Positions 49,140-62,884 of a stretch of 64,000 nucleotides of DNA are shown here, piece after piece. Numbering within the stretch: the stretch's first letter is position 1; each line of letters begins with the position of its first letter. The DNA is from Gonatopus flavifemur (lineage: Eukaryota > Arthropoda > Insecta > Hymenoptera > Dryinidae). Location: NCBI GenBank assembly GCA_018340375.1, contig JAFFJZ010000006.1, positions 26,046,001 to 26,110,000 on the forward strand, given 5' to 3'. The notes beneath the pieces are model-generated. The model was not told the DNA's origin. It searched no databases and saw only the letters and a program-made list of their open reading frames with translations. Made by a program: the position numbers and the translations under genes.

Positions 49140-49731
49140 CACGGAAAGACCGGGTCAATCAATATTTGGAAAAATGACTGTCAATTTACAGGGTTCAGAC
49201 AGAACTGTAATTCCGGGAAATTCGGGAAAACTCAGGGAAATAAAAATTGTACTCAAAACACCGGGAATTCTCAGGAAAATTATCAAAAATTCCCAAAAAC
49301 CTGGAAATCTCAGGGAAATCACTAGAATTTTTTCAAAATAAAAATTTGTTCCACAAATTTTTAATCGTGGAATCTTAGAAATTATACACTGAGGAAAAAA
49401 TGTTTCGAGACACATTCATGATCCAACAATTTCTCGGAAATCAGAATTTTACTCAGAGAAATCACAGGGAAAACTCAGGGAAATTGATTGAACAAAACTT
49501 GTCTGAACCCTGATTTAGGGAAAACGAGGATTGCTGAGTCTACTAAAAATTCGTAGTCGATGTATTAACGATTGATAGTTTCACTGTGAAAAATACCGAT
49601 AAAATCTATCAACTGTTGATATTTTGACTACCAATATTTTTCAGCGATTCTCTTTTTCTCTAAATTGACAGTCATTTTTCTAAACGTTGATGAATTCTTT
49701 CTAGACATTAATGTGACCCGGTCTTTTCGTG
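49140..49731. mobile_element. 592-bp MITE with CACGRAAAGACCGGGTCA ends, TA-flanked
   Basis: The left end CACGGAAAGACCGGGTCA and the right end, reverse complemented, CACGAAAAGACCGGGTCA differ at one base. TA lies outside both (49138-49139 and 49732-49733), so it behaves like a Tc1/mariner MITE. The arms are longer than the ends: AAATGACTGTCAATTTA occurs in both. It starts only 9 bp from the end of the mariner relic. A second element at 49189-49512 is nested in its left arm. Confidence 0.82.
49189..49512. mobile_element. 324-bp nested element with CAGGGTTCAGACA ends
   Basis: Left CAGGGTTCAGACAGA and right, reverse complemented, CAGGGTTCAGACAAG. The flanks share ATTTA (ends 49188; starts 49513), a 5-bp duplication. 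With it removed, the host MITE's left arm (TGTCAATTTAGGGAAAA) again mirrors its right arm (TGTCAATTTAGAGAAAA). The interior repeats CAGGGAAAT / GGGAAATTC words. No gene. Confidence 0.78.
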
Positions 49732-52700
49732 TATTCCGGCAAAAATTTCACAGCGAAGTTCATCAATTTATAATAATAATCCAAAACCGTATCAAAGAGA
49801 ATTCATATTTTGAATCCACGCATTGAGGGATCATCGAAAAATCTCGCCAGAAATTGAATTTACGATTAATAAAATATGAATATTTCCCTACTCAGAAATC
49901 TGTAGGTATCCGTAGGTACGTCTGGTACGTTGCGGCCGGAAAAGCTGCATAGATATGCAAATACGACGTCGACGACGGTTCCTTTGTACTGCTTTCATTT
50001 TTGGTTAAAGCTATATATATCTATATATACATGCATCATACCAGTTTTGTATATATATATATATGCATTCACATATGCGTATATATAGATATGGTTTATT
50101 TAATATCCGTACGTTCTCTCAAAGTTCTATCGCGCTCGTCACGAAACCATTTTGTCGAGAAAATGTAGGGTGAGAATTATAAAATAAACATACCATAGGG
50201 GGATGAGAGCGAATAATAGAATTGAATTACAAACGAAGTTACGTGATCAAATGATTCAATATCACTCGATTTCGAATGAACATTCTCTATGATTATATAG
50301 AGAAAAAATGCATTTTTCGTCAATGGTCTCGGGTCGAATTTTTCCACCTTTCGCAGTTTATTTTCAAAACCGGGATATCGCGATGCATTTGTTGCACGAA
50401 TTCATCCTGGTAAATAATACATCTTATATTTTATTGAAGGGAATTTTGCGATGAATTCTCACGTTTGAAATGGAGAATCAAGTTTAAAGTCTCACTCGAA
50501 TATAGGTATTTCGAAAATTACGTAATTCTAGGACTAGAGAATTTAATATGTTGACGACTGTATAGTATATACACCAATGTAGATTAGTCTGCTTTCGTTT
50601 GAGAAGCGACACCAACAGCATTACGCGTGATAGTTCAAGTATTATTCTGTTATCATCGCGAAGCAGTCAATCCTAAGATTGCAGCCCTTCGCTCGAGCCC
50701 TCGCATCGCTGTGTAGCTTTTATTGTCGTATTCCCCGCGGAGAAAAGTTCATATAAACTTTATTGTACGTATTACGTATATATAATAATTTTTATTACAT
50801 ATTCATCGTTGTTGTTCCCGTTTTTCATTGTAGTACGTTTGTCACCCTCGAGTTCTCTTTTCATATTCCATCTCCGAAAGTAGTTGATAATATATATTTT
50901 CATATCGCAGTACAACACCGGCCATCGATCCGATATTCAACTTTTTCTTTCATCCGCAGTTTGCGTCGTAAAACGAGATCCTTTTCTTTTCTCTTAATAA
51001 TTTTCATACTCGTATCACAAGCTGTACCGTACCTGCACCTGTACATACCTGTTGTATTTGATAGTCTCTTTTTTTTATTCGCGTTGTTTCATTTTCCAGG
51101 TCACTTATTTTTTCGTTTGTTTTTCTTTTTTTTCCACTTTTAGTCATAATACGTCTGAAGTAATAAGATTTTTCTTCTACATCTCTACTCTTTCTTCCAT
51201 TACATCTCTGACTTCCACGCTTCATTCTCCTTGTTAACTCGACTAAGGTGTGGGCACCAAAAAAGAAACATGAAGAAAGAAAATTATAGGTGTAATTCGT
51301 TCGTTTCGAGAAATTACCAGGGTTTTGTTAAACTTCACCTGGAAACGTGAGTTTGCAGTATCGATGATTCATTATAACAAATTAAAATTGTGGGAGAGAG
51401 TGAAATAAGGATATGCCGACATGCACCTGGACTTCGTTTAAGGCTTTACAGTTGACTATTTTGACGGTATACGCGCATGCACCTAAAGTGTATGCATTCA
51501 CCGTTCGTTCCACCGACATCAGGGCGGTGCTTTTGTTAGAAGCTAGTATAGGGATAGCTGCCTTTCGTCACCCTTTACCGTATCTCAACCTTCCCATGTC
51601 GTGGCTCACCGGCTTATCTTCTATCGCCACCCCCTATTATTCACTCCTACGTTGTTCGCCTTGTAGTCACAATATAGCTTGACGTATAGATAGAAAATTC
51701 TGATGCTAAAATGAAAACCTCCCGCTGCTGGTTTAATAGAATTCACCCGATTATCAGTTCGAAAATTTTCATTGGATCGTAAAACAATGAAATTCTATAA
51801 AACAGCAAACATCGATATCAATATTGTACAAAAGTTTGTACTATTTCGATGTGCACACGACATCGGTTATCTATGCTCCAAAAAGTTTTTGGATTTTTGT
51901 GGAAGGTTCTTGTAACCGAGATAACTTTATCCAGAGTATCGAAATGAATAAATGTAAAAGGGGGATTGGCGAACGGTGCTCCCATAGATATTGCTGAATT
52001 ACGACGGAGTTGTATGTCTTGTGTATACATTAATCTTGTAGGTTGCAGGCTTTTTTGTCTTCTACTTCCGTCATGCGAGTAGTACAGGCGCAGGAAGACT
52101 TACTTCTGTTTTCTGTGTATCAAAGTTTCGCTTCTATTCCTCATCGAATGATCTTAGATTATTACAACTAAGCCTGCATATCATTTTTTCAAGTATTAGA
52201 GGATGTTGCTCCTTTCAAAGATAGATTTTGTAGCTAATTGCAAATGTACATCTCTTCTTCAATGTTTGAGAAGTAATTATTGGAATTGATGAGATACTCA
52301 AACTACAATCGAGTAAACACGCAATTGAATCTGTTCAAAACTTTGGTATCGATTCAGAGATTCCATTTTCAGAAGATTTTTCAAACACTGCTGCATTGCG
52401 AACCATTAAAAAATCCATCCATCAAAATGAAAGCTTCTCTCTTCTCTTCCGATCGGCCGCAAATCTTTTCACTTATCCACCAACTTCGATCAAATCAATT
52501 TTAATAATATTCTTCGATTTCTACCTCATTCTTCTCTCTATTTGTACGTTTTCATTTCTTATCCCTCGGTCTGTGTTAATTTGCCGCGAGGCGTTATTCC
52601 CTTGTCGCCTTAAGCACGGAAACGACGATGGTCTTCGATTTCCGTAGTAGTTATTCGAAACGCCGGTTGAATCGAGATTAAAGTTGGAATTGAACTGGAA

Positions 52701-52803
52701 CTACTTGCCAGGCATTGGTTCGAATTGAGGTTAATTAAGGATTAAGAGTGAGGATGCTTTTGCGTTAATATAGTTTTGTGTGTGTTATGTGTATATATAT
52801 CTT

Positions 52804-52832
52804 CACACACCCACACACACACACACACACAA
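52804..52832. repeat. (CA)n microsatellite
   Basis: About 29 bp of CA dinucleotides, with one extra C near the start; TG- and TA-rich DNA precedes it. Confidence 0.85.
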
Positions 52833-55418
52833 ACATGTTTTAGACGTATTCGAATAAATACGTCTCTAGTTATAGGAAGATCTTTGTATCCATACCACCC
52901 ATGCATGCATACAAAGCGTAGGTACAAAACTTTTGATCAGAAGTCTCTGCGATTATATGTTATCAACGTGTATACCGTTACAAGATAATTCTAAGAGTTT
53001 ACATATTTTTGTGTACATTATAATCGATCTTTTGATGTTTTTGAGCTCACGTCAGGGTGTATTATGAAGCCATTCGATCAGCTGGTGGCCAAGAACTAGC
53101 GGTTAACCCTTGGGAGTTTTGATTAGGTTGCACTAGATAAAGTTTGAGCTAGGATAATATTAAGTCACTTCCAATTAAGATTATTGAACAATCCTAGAAG
53201 TTCGTTGAACAAATCCATCGAGAGGTTAACGTCGATTGACTGTTAAACTTTGATCCTCGACCCTATCATTGACCACAATTTTAACATTAAATATTCATTG
53301 ATTTTTATCGCGATTAGAGGGTCAAACTCTTTACAGTGGAGGAGGTATTCGCACGGTATGGCGTTGAATATCGAATTCATGCACAAAATTGAGTTTCTCT
53401 AAACCATAAAGAGTAGAGGCATCGATACATGCAAAGCATATTAACAAGATGACTTTGAAATTCGGAAGGGAAATTCAATTAACGGACCGAGGAGATGAGA
53501 ATAAAATATCTCTCGACGTTGGGAACTGCTGTTGTCCTTTGTAACACTGTCATCACATAACTGTCAAGTAATTCAATTATTTCATTTTGCGACCGTAAGC
53601 GTAAGACTAATTTTCAAAGTGTAAATCGAAGGTGAGAGAATGATAATTGAATTTCTCACTTTAATGGATTGGTGGAGTGTAACGAAATTTACGTGTCAAG
53701 ATGATTTGTAAGGAAGTACATTTTATTGTGTATATTCCGTGAAGTCTATGTTGAATAAATAAGTACTTTTTCATTTTCTCAACTCTCGAGGATAAACATT
53801 GTCTAAAAATATCTGAAGAACCATGTTGTTCATAGTTTTTTTCAGATACATTTGTACATTTTCAGTTAAAAAACGTGTTCAATTATTCGAGTCGGGGTGT
53901 ATTTTTGAATTTTGTTATCATCGAACAGGGATAATGTTCGTTATTTATAATTAATGCGCCAAGAATAATAACTTTGACGCAGCACAAGAGTATACAAAGT
54001 TTTAATGATCTTGGGTATAAATTTTATAAGAATCTATGAATATCGAGTAACGTAATACACCTGAGAAATGATAATAAATCCAGTAAAGTTGATGATATTT
54101 TCGATCGTAGTTTTATTCTTTTTGGTAATTATTTCCGTGGGACACAATGCATCGTCTATCGAGGACCCAAATATGACATTTACTCGAATTTCCGTCATAA
54201 TTCAACCTGAATGAGAAAATGGATGTGGATGTGTAAAGTGTCGATTAATTTCCTGATTTGAAGAGAAGCCGCAGGGGTAATAGATGGCGCGAGGCTTTTG
54301 TGTATCCTCTGCTCCAGCGAAACACCTAGTTACTGGCAAATTTATCTACGTAAATCGGTTCGATAGCTTTTCACAAACTGATATAGTAGGTACGTTGTAT
54401 TGTAATACATCGAAAGAAAATTATTACAGTACAAAAACTTGGTATAATTCCATCGATTCCTCTCGACAAATTTATTTCGTTGTAGGATGTAGGATGTCCA
54501 GATGAAGACGAAGAAGAAACTCCTAAAATTCACTCACCGAGCGAATAAATCGAATTCCATTCGGATCCTTTCGCATTAGCCGCCATCACGATCACGGATG
54601 GTCAGCAATGTGGCTTTCTGTTTTGTGTGGCATGAAGATTCGAACTGGATTCAATTCCATCATGGCTTATACTCAATTCCCCCGATGCAAACTGCAATAT
54701 TTGCGGAACGTCATTGGTCGCAAAGCAACTTTGGACACAGGTTTAAATTCGAACCCCCGATATTTATTCTCTCATTTTGCAGTAAATGTTGATTCATCTT
54801 GGTCAATTGAATCCGATAGCGACGAAGTTTACGTTTAATCTCGATATGAAATCATTATTCGTACAATTAATTGAATTTTTATGAAAAACAAAATATCCTC
54901 GTAAATCGTGTCGTATATCATCAAATTGCACCGAGTATATATTCAAAAAGCTTCTCTCCCATAAACTTAGACATAAAAAGATTGTACGATAATGCGCTAG
55001 AGCTCTAAACCACGGCGTGGATAACCTTTCAACCTCATTAAAATATAATGGTATATACATGTACCTAGAGTACGATCAATACGATACCCTTTTCTATCCG
55101 AGAAAGCAAGTTCGTTATTCTAGATTGGCTCTTCTCTTTGGGTTGTAAACGAAGTAGTTAAAGCCCTAACAAAGTCCTGTTTTAACGCCAACTAATTTCT
55201 ATTATTATGTACCAGGAAGCTTGAATGTGAATTTGAAAACTCGATACAATTGGATTCATGTGAAAATGTTTAGAGTAGCTTAATGATTTCGAGAGAAAAC
55301 AATCTCTTCGGCGTCTTATGTTATGACTCGATAGAAACTTCTCTTTTACGATCGAACCTCGCAGGGTGGGTATCAAATTCAATCTACGTGTACATGGGCT
55401 CGATTTGCATATACAGCG

Positions 55419-55424
<6 letters not shown>

Positions 55425-55454
<30 letters not shown>
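55425..55454. repeat. (GA)n microsatellite
   Basis: Fifteen uninterrupted GA units. Confidence 0.9.
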
Positions 55455-55457
<3 letters not shown>

Positions 55458-57618
55458 TGGGTATTTAATGGATGTTATTACATATTTCTTCTTTATTTCG
55501 TACAGAATTTGGATCAACTTTCAGGGGAGCTTGGGAGGACACTTTCACCCTGTGCGAAGATGATTTATGCAACTGAAGAATAAATGATTATTTATAAATG
55601 CGCAAACGAAGCGCCATCGTGAATCTTCAGGGAATGTTTGAACATTTTTCAACAAGCAAATAACTTCCACGTACAACGTAGTTGGATGGGAATATGGTGC
55701 ATGGTTGAGATGTGGCGTGACGGACCATTGTGCGGTTTTCCTACGGTAAACATTCTACATATATGCAGGAGTTCACGTATACAACCCCGAGAGATGCACT
55801 AAAACATACGGATATGGGAATATGCGTGCTTTGCGTGGATGAACCCACATACATATTTCGGTTAAACTCCCCTTCAACCAGTCGGTTGGTATTGGATCAC
55901 ACGCGCTTTGTGCATATACGACGAACGGATCAGGATGATGTCTCTTCGATCTATCCATCCCGTGCACCCACGTCGAACCACATCGCAAATGCCTTTGTCA
56001 TCCTGGTTCTCTGGAAATTCGTCTGGCCTGTGGCTTCCGATCGAATATACATCGCCATTTACCTATATACCTCCAAGTTTTCCCAGTTTATGTGCATATA
56101 TATATATATATATCCGTAACTGTGTCCCATCAAAGATGATTCCACGGTACCACTCACTTTCTTGCGAACGTGACAGCGACGAATGAATCAACCGATTCGA
56201 AAGGATCGCCGAGGTTTAACCACAGTTTATATTCTAAAGATTACCGTCAGATGTATAGTTCAGCGACAAAATCACTCTGCGAGAGATTAGCGTCTGCCCT
56301 AACACGGACTTTCACTACTCATCCCATGTAAGGGTAATTTTGAAGAAGAAAATTGAATGCTATATCTATCGAATGGAATATTTTGTAGTATATTCGCGAC
56401 ATATTATATGTGCTCATAAATAAAATCGATATATGTATTTTGTGGGATATGCGATGGGATGGAAGATGGAAGTCCATAAGCTTGCAAGTTGAAACAGAAA
56501 GTCCTCGCTCATGGACGATCCCAGAAGAGTGGCAGGAGAGAGGAGAGATCTCTTTCCTGTTTCAGGGTGTCTCATGCCCTCGGGACATGTGTACGAGAGA
56601 GGAGAAGAGGCAACAGGAAGCCAGGCTAGTGCCTTTCCCGGTTCCTCTTTCTCTCCCTCTCTCCCATCAAGTGACATCCAAGCTAATATCCTTCCACTTC
56701 CTGTCACTCCACCTTCGCGTGTCTATTCCGTTGTGGCTGTGGAACTCACTTACACGCGAACTTGTGTCCTCGTACACATTTTGTACATAAATGTATTTGT
56801 AAGTTGCCCCGAGGTTATACATATATAACCATTCGAGAGGTCGTCACGTGGAAAAACGATTTCGGGAGATGTACCTCTCTGGTACACACATCTATCTTTC
56901 TAACTCTCCAGTCATCGAGCAATTTTCAACTAAACATAGACGTTCCGCTCGGAACTCACACAAATTGATTCGATTCGAAGGTATTTTTATGAGTTTGCGT
57001 TTCTTTCATCGAAGGATAATGGGGTTTACGAAGAAATTCAGGTTAATCTTTGCGCAGGATAGGTATAGGAAAACCGAATACTAAGAATTTCACGGAATAT
57101 TCGGTTCACGTGTTCACCACGGTGGTGGGTACCGTGTAGCTACCTGTACATACCGTTGATCCAATTCCGTCCTTTGAACCTCACTTTGCATTTTAATGAC
57201 CTTTCGTCTGGCAGGCTTTAACCCGACAGACGACACCCCTGGATATACCCAAGGTAGTAGGTAGTACCTACCTCGGCTTGCCATGTAATACATCTTTCTA
57301 ACCATTATTCGTGTTGTCATCGCCCAACTCAAGGATATTAACCGAAAGAATCATTTTCCGCGTTTTAGAGAAAAACTTTTTCAATTTTTCTTCTTTTTTT
57401 TTTATCCCACTCTTTTTATTATTTTCCGTTTACGTACCGTCATTGTATTTCATTGTGTTCTATTTCTATTCAACCGTGAATATGAATTCATATTTACTGT
57501 AGATTTTGCGTTTCAAATGGCGTTCGCTTGCTCTCTTTTTGTTCTTTTTTTTTTTCAAATATCGAATGTAATTGTATAACTTCTACCGGGGTACTCCTTT
57601 TCACAAAAGGTTCCCGTT

Positions 57619-57750
57619 ATGGGAACGATCCTGCTGTTCTATAATCCTGTGAAATGGTTCTTATATTTCGAATATGTCGCCATACCATTCACCACCTTGA
57701 TTGGATATTGGATCTCGCTTATTGCGATTCAGTTCATGGATATTGAATAG
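57619..57750 (+). CDS. Possible 43-aa membrane micropeptide (uncertain)
   Basis: An ATG at 57619 opens a 43-codon frame ending TAG at 57750. The peptide is strikingly hydrophobic (starts MGTILLFYNPVKWFLYFEYV; a second hydrophobic run ends SLIAIQFMDIE), enough for one or two membrane helices. A good donor (TAG|GTGAGA) follows the stop directly. I recognise no family. In AT-rich DNA such frames arise by chance, so this is a candidate only. Confidence 0.2.
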   Translation: MGTILLFYNPVKWFLYFEYVAIPFTTLIGYWISLIAIQFMDIE

Positions 57751-58420
57751 GTGAGAATATTTTAATAACTATATACGATTTATTTAATATTCTAGGAATC
57801 GATATTGAATTTCTTCTTCACAAAATCGTGCATGTTATTATGAACACAACGCTTTGTTTGTACGGAATTCCACAAAAATCACTTCCACTGGAATGATTCT
57901 TTTTAACGCCACATCTACTTCTTTGACAAATAAATTCAAGAGTGGATGTTGATGTCATTTAAAGCTTGAATGCTTAAGATGAGATGAGAATCCGAGATAG
58001 TCCATTTCTTTCTAACTTTACTCATTATACGACAAGACAACGCGATGTGTTGGAACGAAGAGATCATGCTAAGTAACACTCATGTCATCCGAATGGCATG
58101 AGAAGTTCTAGTATCTCAACTTCATCGTTTGGAACGAGAATGCACTGAGTTGATTTAATTTAAGACCAACGAGATCCTTATTCGGGCTCAAATATTCAGG
58201 AAAAGTCAAGTCCTCCATTTCCTCCATCTAATGAAATCGGTGAATGATGTTATCATCATTATATTTACAAAATTCATATTCAAACTTGTTTTTTTAGATC
58301 AATAGTATAGTAACTTTAAAGTTGCGATAAGAAATCCTCTTCCCATCTTCATCGTATGTTTTTTTTCATATTTTTTACAATTTAAAACAATCTTATTTAT
58401 ACACTTTTATCCAAGGAACA

Positions 58421-58441
58421 TCTATCTATCTATCTATCTAT
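58421..58441. repeat. (TCTA)n microsatellite
   Basis: Five TCTA units in tandem. Confidence 0.85.
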
Positions 58442-60038
58442 AAACACTCGCGCAAAGATGAAATACAAGTAGACTTCGATTTTCAGTGATATCTCGTTCT
58501 TTAGATAGCTTTCACGTTCCTCACAGGTTTCTTACATCAATCGATCTCTCGCTCCTCGATCTATATGAGGTGCACAATCCAACCCGTGGGTCAACGATTC
58601 TTTTTCTAGGTCGAAGAAATACAAACTTTGATTTTGAGTTCATCCGGATCTGAGCTTTAAACTCACTTCGATCCTTCGGCAGCAAGAATGGGGTTTTCGA
58701 TATCATTGCTTTTCCAATGAAACTTGGCAGTCAGGGCTATTCTTATGCGGGTTCAAAAGTTCAATTGCTTTCGAAGGGTATTATTACCGAGAAATCTAAA
58801 AACAGGGAAATACTATTTTCTCGGGAGAATTGTCGGAATTTCGAAATAAATTCTCATGTTCGCTCGGGGTACTTTATTATTTATGCGAACGGTAAATGCG
58901 ACGTTTCGTAGGATGTATTACACGCGTATGTTACGTGAATCACGTGAATTCACGGATCGTATGATGACGTACAATGACGTTGTAGTAGGTAGTATAATTA
59001 TTATACACAGTTCAGCTTGGTACACGTCGCTCGGATGAATTACAGTTCACATGGAATTACAAGAACACATATCTCTCGACGAATTCATATTAGGTTGTTT
59101 TTCGAATTTGAAAAATCGATGGAATTTTAGGTGATTATGATGTATTTTAATGGGGTTGATACATCCTATAGAGTCAATGCGGGGATATATACGAGCTCGG
59201 AGTTGCCAATTAAACTAGTTGAAGGAGATTGCCGATTAGTCGGCAGGTTGAGTTGGATGGAAACGGCAAAAAGGAATCAAAGAGACTTGGATGCAGCGCA
59301 ACGGCACAGTTCGATGCTCGAATGTGATGTATATATATATATATATTTTACATGTGTTTTCATGTCTTTCCTTTGGGACGGGATAAACGAGTGTGCACGA
59401 GTTTAGAATGTCGTTCGTCCAAGTGTAAAATCGCTGTAATTTAAAGAGCTTTTAGAGGATGTTTTATGTTTAAAAGCGACTGAAGGTTCGATGAATCAAG
59501 AATAGTATAATAAATTCCACAAAATTAACTGGCCCTTCCTCCTGACCGAGAGAATTTTCAAGGTCATATGCCTTCCATTCAATCCATTCACAGGGTCTTA
59601 CAATAATTTTGCAATATTCATCGAACAGGAAAATAGGTGCACACAAATGTTCACGACGATAACGAGGAAAAGTCATTGTTCGATCTTGTGCGAGATGGAA
59701 ATGCAGGATCGCGTTTATAGCTTATAGAGAAACAAGCAAGTCGGGATCACACAAGGGAAATCCGGTTAAACTATATAGAATAATCTCTCCCTCATAGAGC
59801 ATAAATGCCGATGATGACAAAATGGTGACAGTCTCATACACCCTCGGTATCCAATAACAATACAAACGATCGTAGCAATAATGCTTAATTTCCCAAGCGT
59901 TCGATTGATTATTACTTTGTTCAATGGATTATCGTTCGAGGCCACACGATCTTGGTTATTACCCGTGATCCTCCCCTGAAACACATACTCAGGTTTTCAT
60001 CGATATTTCTTCATCTCAACTTCATACGGATTAACGAC

Positions 60039-60058
60039 AGAGAGAGAGAGAGAGAGAG
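60039..60058. repeat. (AG)n microsatellite
   Basis: Ten AG units. Confidence 0.85.
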
Positions 60059-60277
60059 GAAAAATGGAATTAGATCAAGATGTACCCCGTAGGTGAAAAA
60101 ACTGCAACGAGAATCAGCAAATACACGCAATTTCACTTGATCGGTACTAGGATTCGCTAACAAAACGCGGAATCTCGATTAGCTGAAAAGGAAGGAAGTG
60201 GATTCCGTCGATTGCGTTTCACAAGAATCGAGTTTACGAAAGTACGAGACGTTTTTACCCACCACCTTCTCCCCGCC

Positions 60278-60604
60278 TTATTCTTTCTTAACCATCACTC
60301 TTCTCTCTTCTTTCCTTCGATTCTTCGATTCCCCGATTCTCTTTTTTTTCCCATCAAACTCCTTGAAAGTCCCGAAGTAATATCGGCAAATTAGCAGCAC
60401 TGCCGTCAACAGCGTTAACGAGAACGAATCCAAGAGTTTATCCCTTTCTTTGACTTTCCCGGATATTTGATCTCGCGCGTATCGAAGGAATTGATTTTCA
60501 CTTTTTCCTTCTCCCTCCTCTTTATAACACCGATTAACCTTATCTCCCCTTCCCGTACCAGAAAGTAATAAACAACCTAAAACATATATAACTACCCTCA
60601 TCAT
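60278..60604 (-). CDS. Possible secreted-protein ORF (uncertain)
   Basis: A 108-codon minus-strand frame whose start MMRVVIYVLGCLLLSGTGRG looks like a signal peptide with a plausible cleavage site. A charged stretch with one Cys follows, then a second hydrophobic segment (FSLTLLTAVLLIC) and a Lys/Arg-rich tail read from a pyrimidine-rich tract. I recognise no family. The tail looks like low-complexity noise, so at most the first part might be a real exon. Confidence 0.2.
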   Translation of the reverse strand: MMRVVIYVLGCLLLSGTGRGDKVNRCYKEEGEGKSENQFLRYARDQISGKVKERDKLLDSFSLTLLTAVLLICRYYFGTFKEFDGKKKRIGESKNRRKEERRVMVKKE

Positions 60605-60706
60605 TACATTTTCTCGTCATTCGATTTATTCAGTTTCGAAATGAATGCAACATACTCGATGATATTTCATAGGAAAATGAAGGTACTCGAATTATAAAAT
60701 ACCAGG

Positions 60707-60727
60707 ATATATATATATATATATATA
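60707..60727. repeat. (AT)n microsatellite
   Basis: About 21 bp of AT dinucleotides. Confidence 0.85.
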
Positions 60728-62884
60728 GTTACTTCGCTTTGATTCGAGTTCCGTTTTCACTCTTTTTTTTTACCTTGTTTTTGATGTGCAGGAATCTCAC
60801 AGTTGCACAGTTGCGGATGCTCGTTTGGAAAGAAAATAATTACTATAACAACACACGAGTCTTTTGCTTTGGAATGGAAGTCAAATGAGGAATCGTTTTG
60901 TATCCAGGAAGCCGCGAATAATTATACGTTCTCGTAATGTTCGAGTCTGCCGGCGTTCTAATTAGCGCGAGACTTTCGTTTCTCATTTACCGGGCAATCG
61001 GTATATACGCGCACTGACACGTTCTTTTGACGCTAGGGTGAAGCTGAAAAAACGTACAGGCAAAAATACAACTGGGGAATTTCGGGGGAGAAAAAACAGC
61101 AACCGTGGAGAGATGTAATTAGCGAGATGAAAAAAGATGCTGTTACAAAGAACTTGAAGAAGAAGTCTTGTAAGAACGTTACTTGGAAAATGAATAATTA
61201 TACAGCAGATTGTGGACAAAATTGAATGATTGAAATTTTACTACATTACATATAGAATGGAATATAGTTTACTTACCGTCGAGTGACAGTATCGTGGTTG
61301 GGGAGAGGTGTCTTTTGATCGGCAGCGCACTCGAAGCTGAAGGATTCGTTTACGAACGATGCCAGAAGGGAGGAGAAGGATTATTCATCGTTGATCGATT
61401 GCTTTTGTACGTTGAAGGATTCTTCCGCATGGGGTTCTCTTTGTGAGTATTAATTAAAAATACTCTCCCTCGAATGAATCTTATTCTCTCGTTTTATCAG
61501 TTTCATTGCTCTCTCTCTTTCTTTCACCCATGGATAACCACAGCAATTTCCTCAACCTGTTAGCAAGGTGGTAAGGGCGCTAAGAGATGCACGTGAGGAA
61601 GACTCTCGTCGACGTTAATTAAGAGGCATTAAGAGAGACTCCCAAGTAGGGAACGTTAGTGGAGGTAATGGTAGTAGTCGTCAAGGCTTTAATATCTGTC
61701 AGTTGTCTATGTGTGGGTTTACACATTGTATACAGTCATGTGTATATACGTATACAGTATACTGCACACTTGACGATTTTCCTCCCAAAAGCTGACCTAG
61801 ATTCCACCTCGTTTCGCTATTCATAACGCCGTAGCTCACTCCCTTCCGCCTCGCGCCTCTTTCCTCTTTGAAGTGTTTGTTGGAATACATACACACACCA
61901 TCACATCCGTACAATGGTTTGAATCTGAGAGAGAGACAACAGTTGGACTGAGTTACAGATGGGCGAGCCACTCACTTTTGTGGTGGTGGTGGTTGAGGAG
62001 TGAATATGAGGAATTTCATAGAAGAATGATATTCGTATGTTACAGATACGTCTCGCGGATCTTTACGTCGAAAGAGTTTCCTCTGCTTTTTTTCTCAAGC
62101 ACTCTTAGAATACTCACAGAAGTATTGGATGATATTGTAAATTCCAAGGAATAATTCTCAGAGATCTTTTGTACTTTGATATTCGGTATTCGAATACTTC
62201 AACATAATTTTTATTAAAATCGTCATGGATAATAAATTCGTTGTAAGAATATTTCTCCTTATTTCTCCTTTAATTGCACATCATCATTCCGAAGTTGGAA
62301 TTATTAATTATCAATTTTCATTCCGATGGAATTTCATTAACTGAATCAACTTTGCCGCGCCAGGGTCTTTTAATAAATAATTGAGAAAGTAGAAAAATGA
62401 AATTGTTGAGATCGAAGTTCGAAATGAAACTATCAGATGAAATGAGAATACACAGCTTTGTCGCAATTAACTTCCTCGTGCTGTCTTTCAGCTTCAGTTG
62501 ACAATTAATCATTCACGAAATAACCATGGAAACAAAGTTTGAGGATATTGAATGAACGATAAACGATATTCTTTGTTGATGTTTACTTGAAATTCAAATT
62601 TGAAATCACGAATTCTTTGTTCAAAATCGATGGGAGTATTAATTCAACTCGTTTCTTCACAAATGATTGCGATCTGTGTGAATTGTAGATAGAAAAATTC
62701 ACTTGTAATCTTTTATTCAATGTCAGCTTGAGCCAAGATGTGGACTTTGGATTTATAAAAAGTTCCTTGACTTGTCAAACGCATACATCCCAGCTGGAAA
62801 TGCGACTGTTTAGATTATCAGGCCTTGCCCGGGGTCTTTGGTTGAGGCCTTTGATGGTCCACCTAATATTGTATTATTCATCAA

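Larger units (their letters stand above)
49732..62727. other. 13-kb gene-poor region
   Basis: Mostly unique DNA, slightly less AT-rich than the coding-flank introns, with TA, CA and GA microsatellites and scattered CpG. I see no protein family, transposase, RNA gene or convincing exon pair. Two small open frames stand out only weakly (57619-57750 plus; 60278-60604 minus). The region may be regulatory DNA or an intron of a gene lying outside the window. Confidence 0.5.

Noticed and set aside
50763..51143. 126-codon hydrophobic Phe-rich frame
   Set aside because: It is created by T-rich DNA; ends in poly-T-coded phenylalanines and has no family features.
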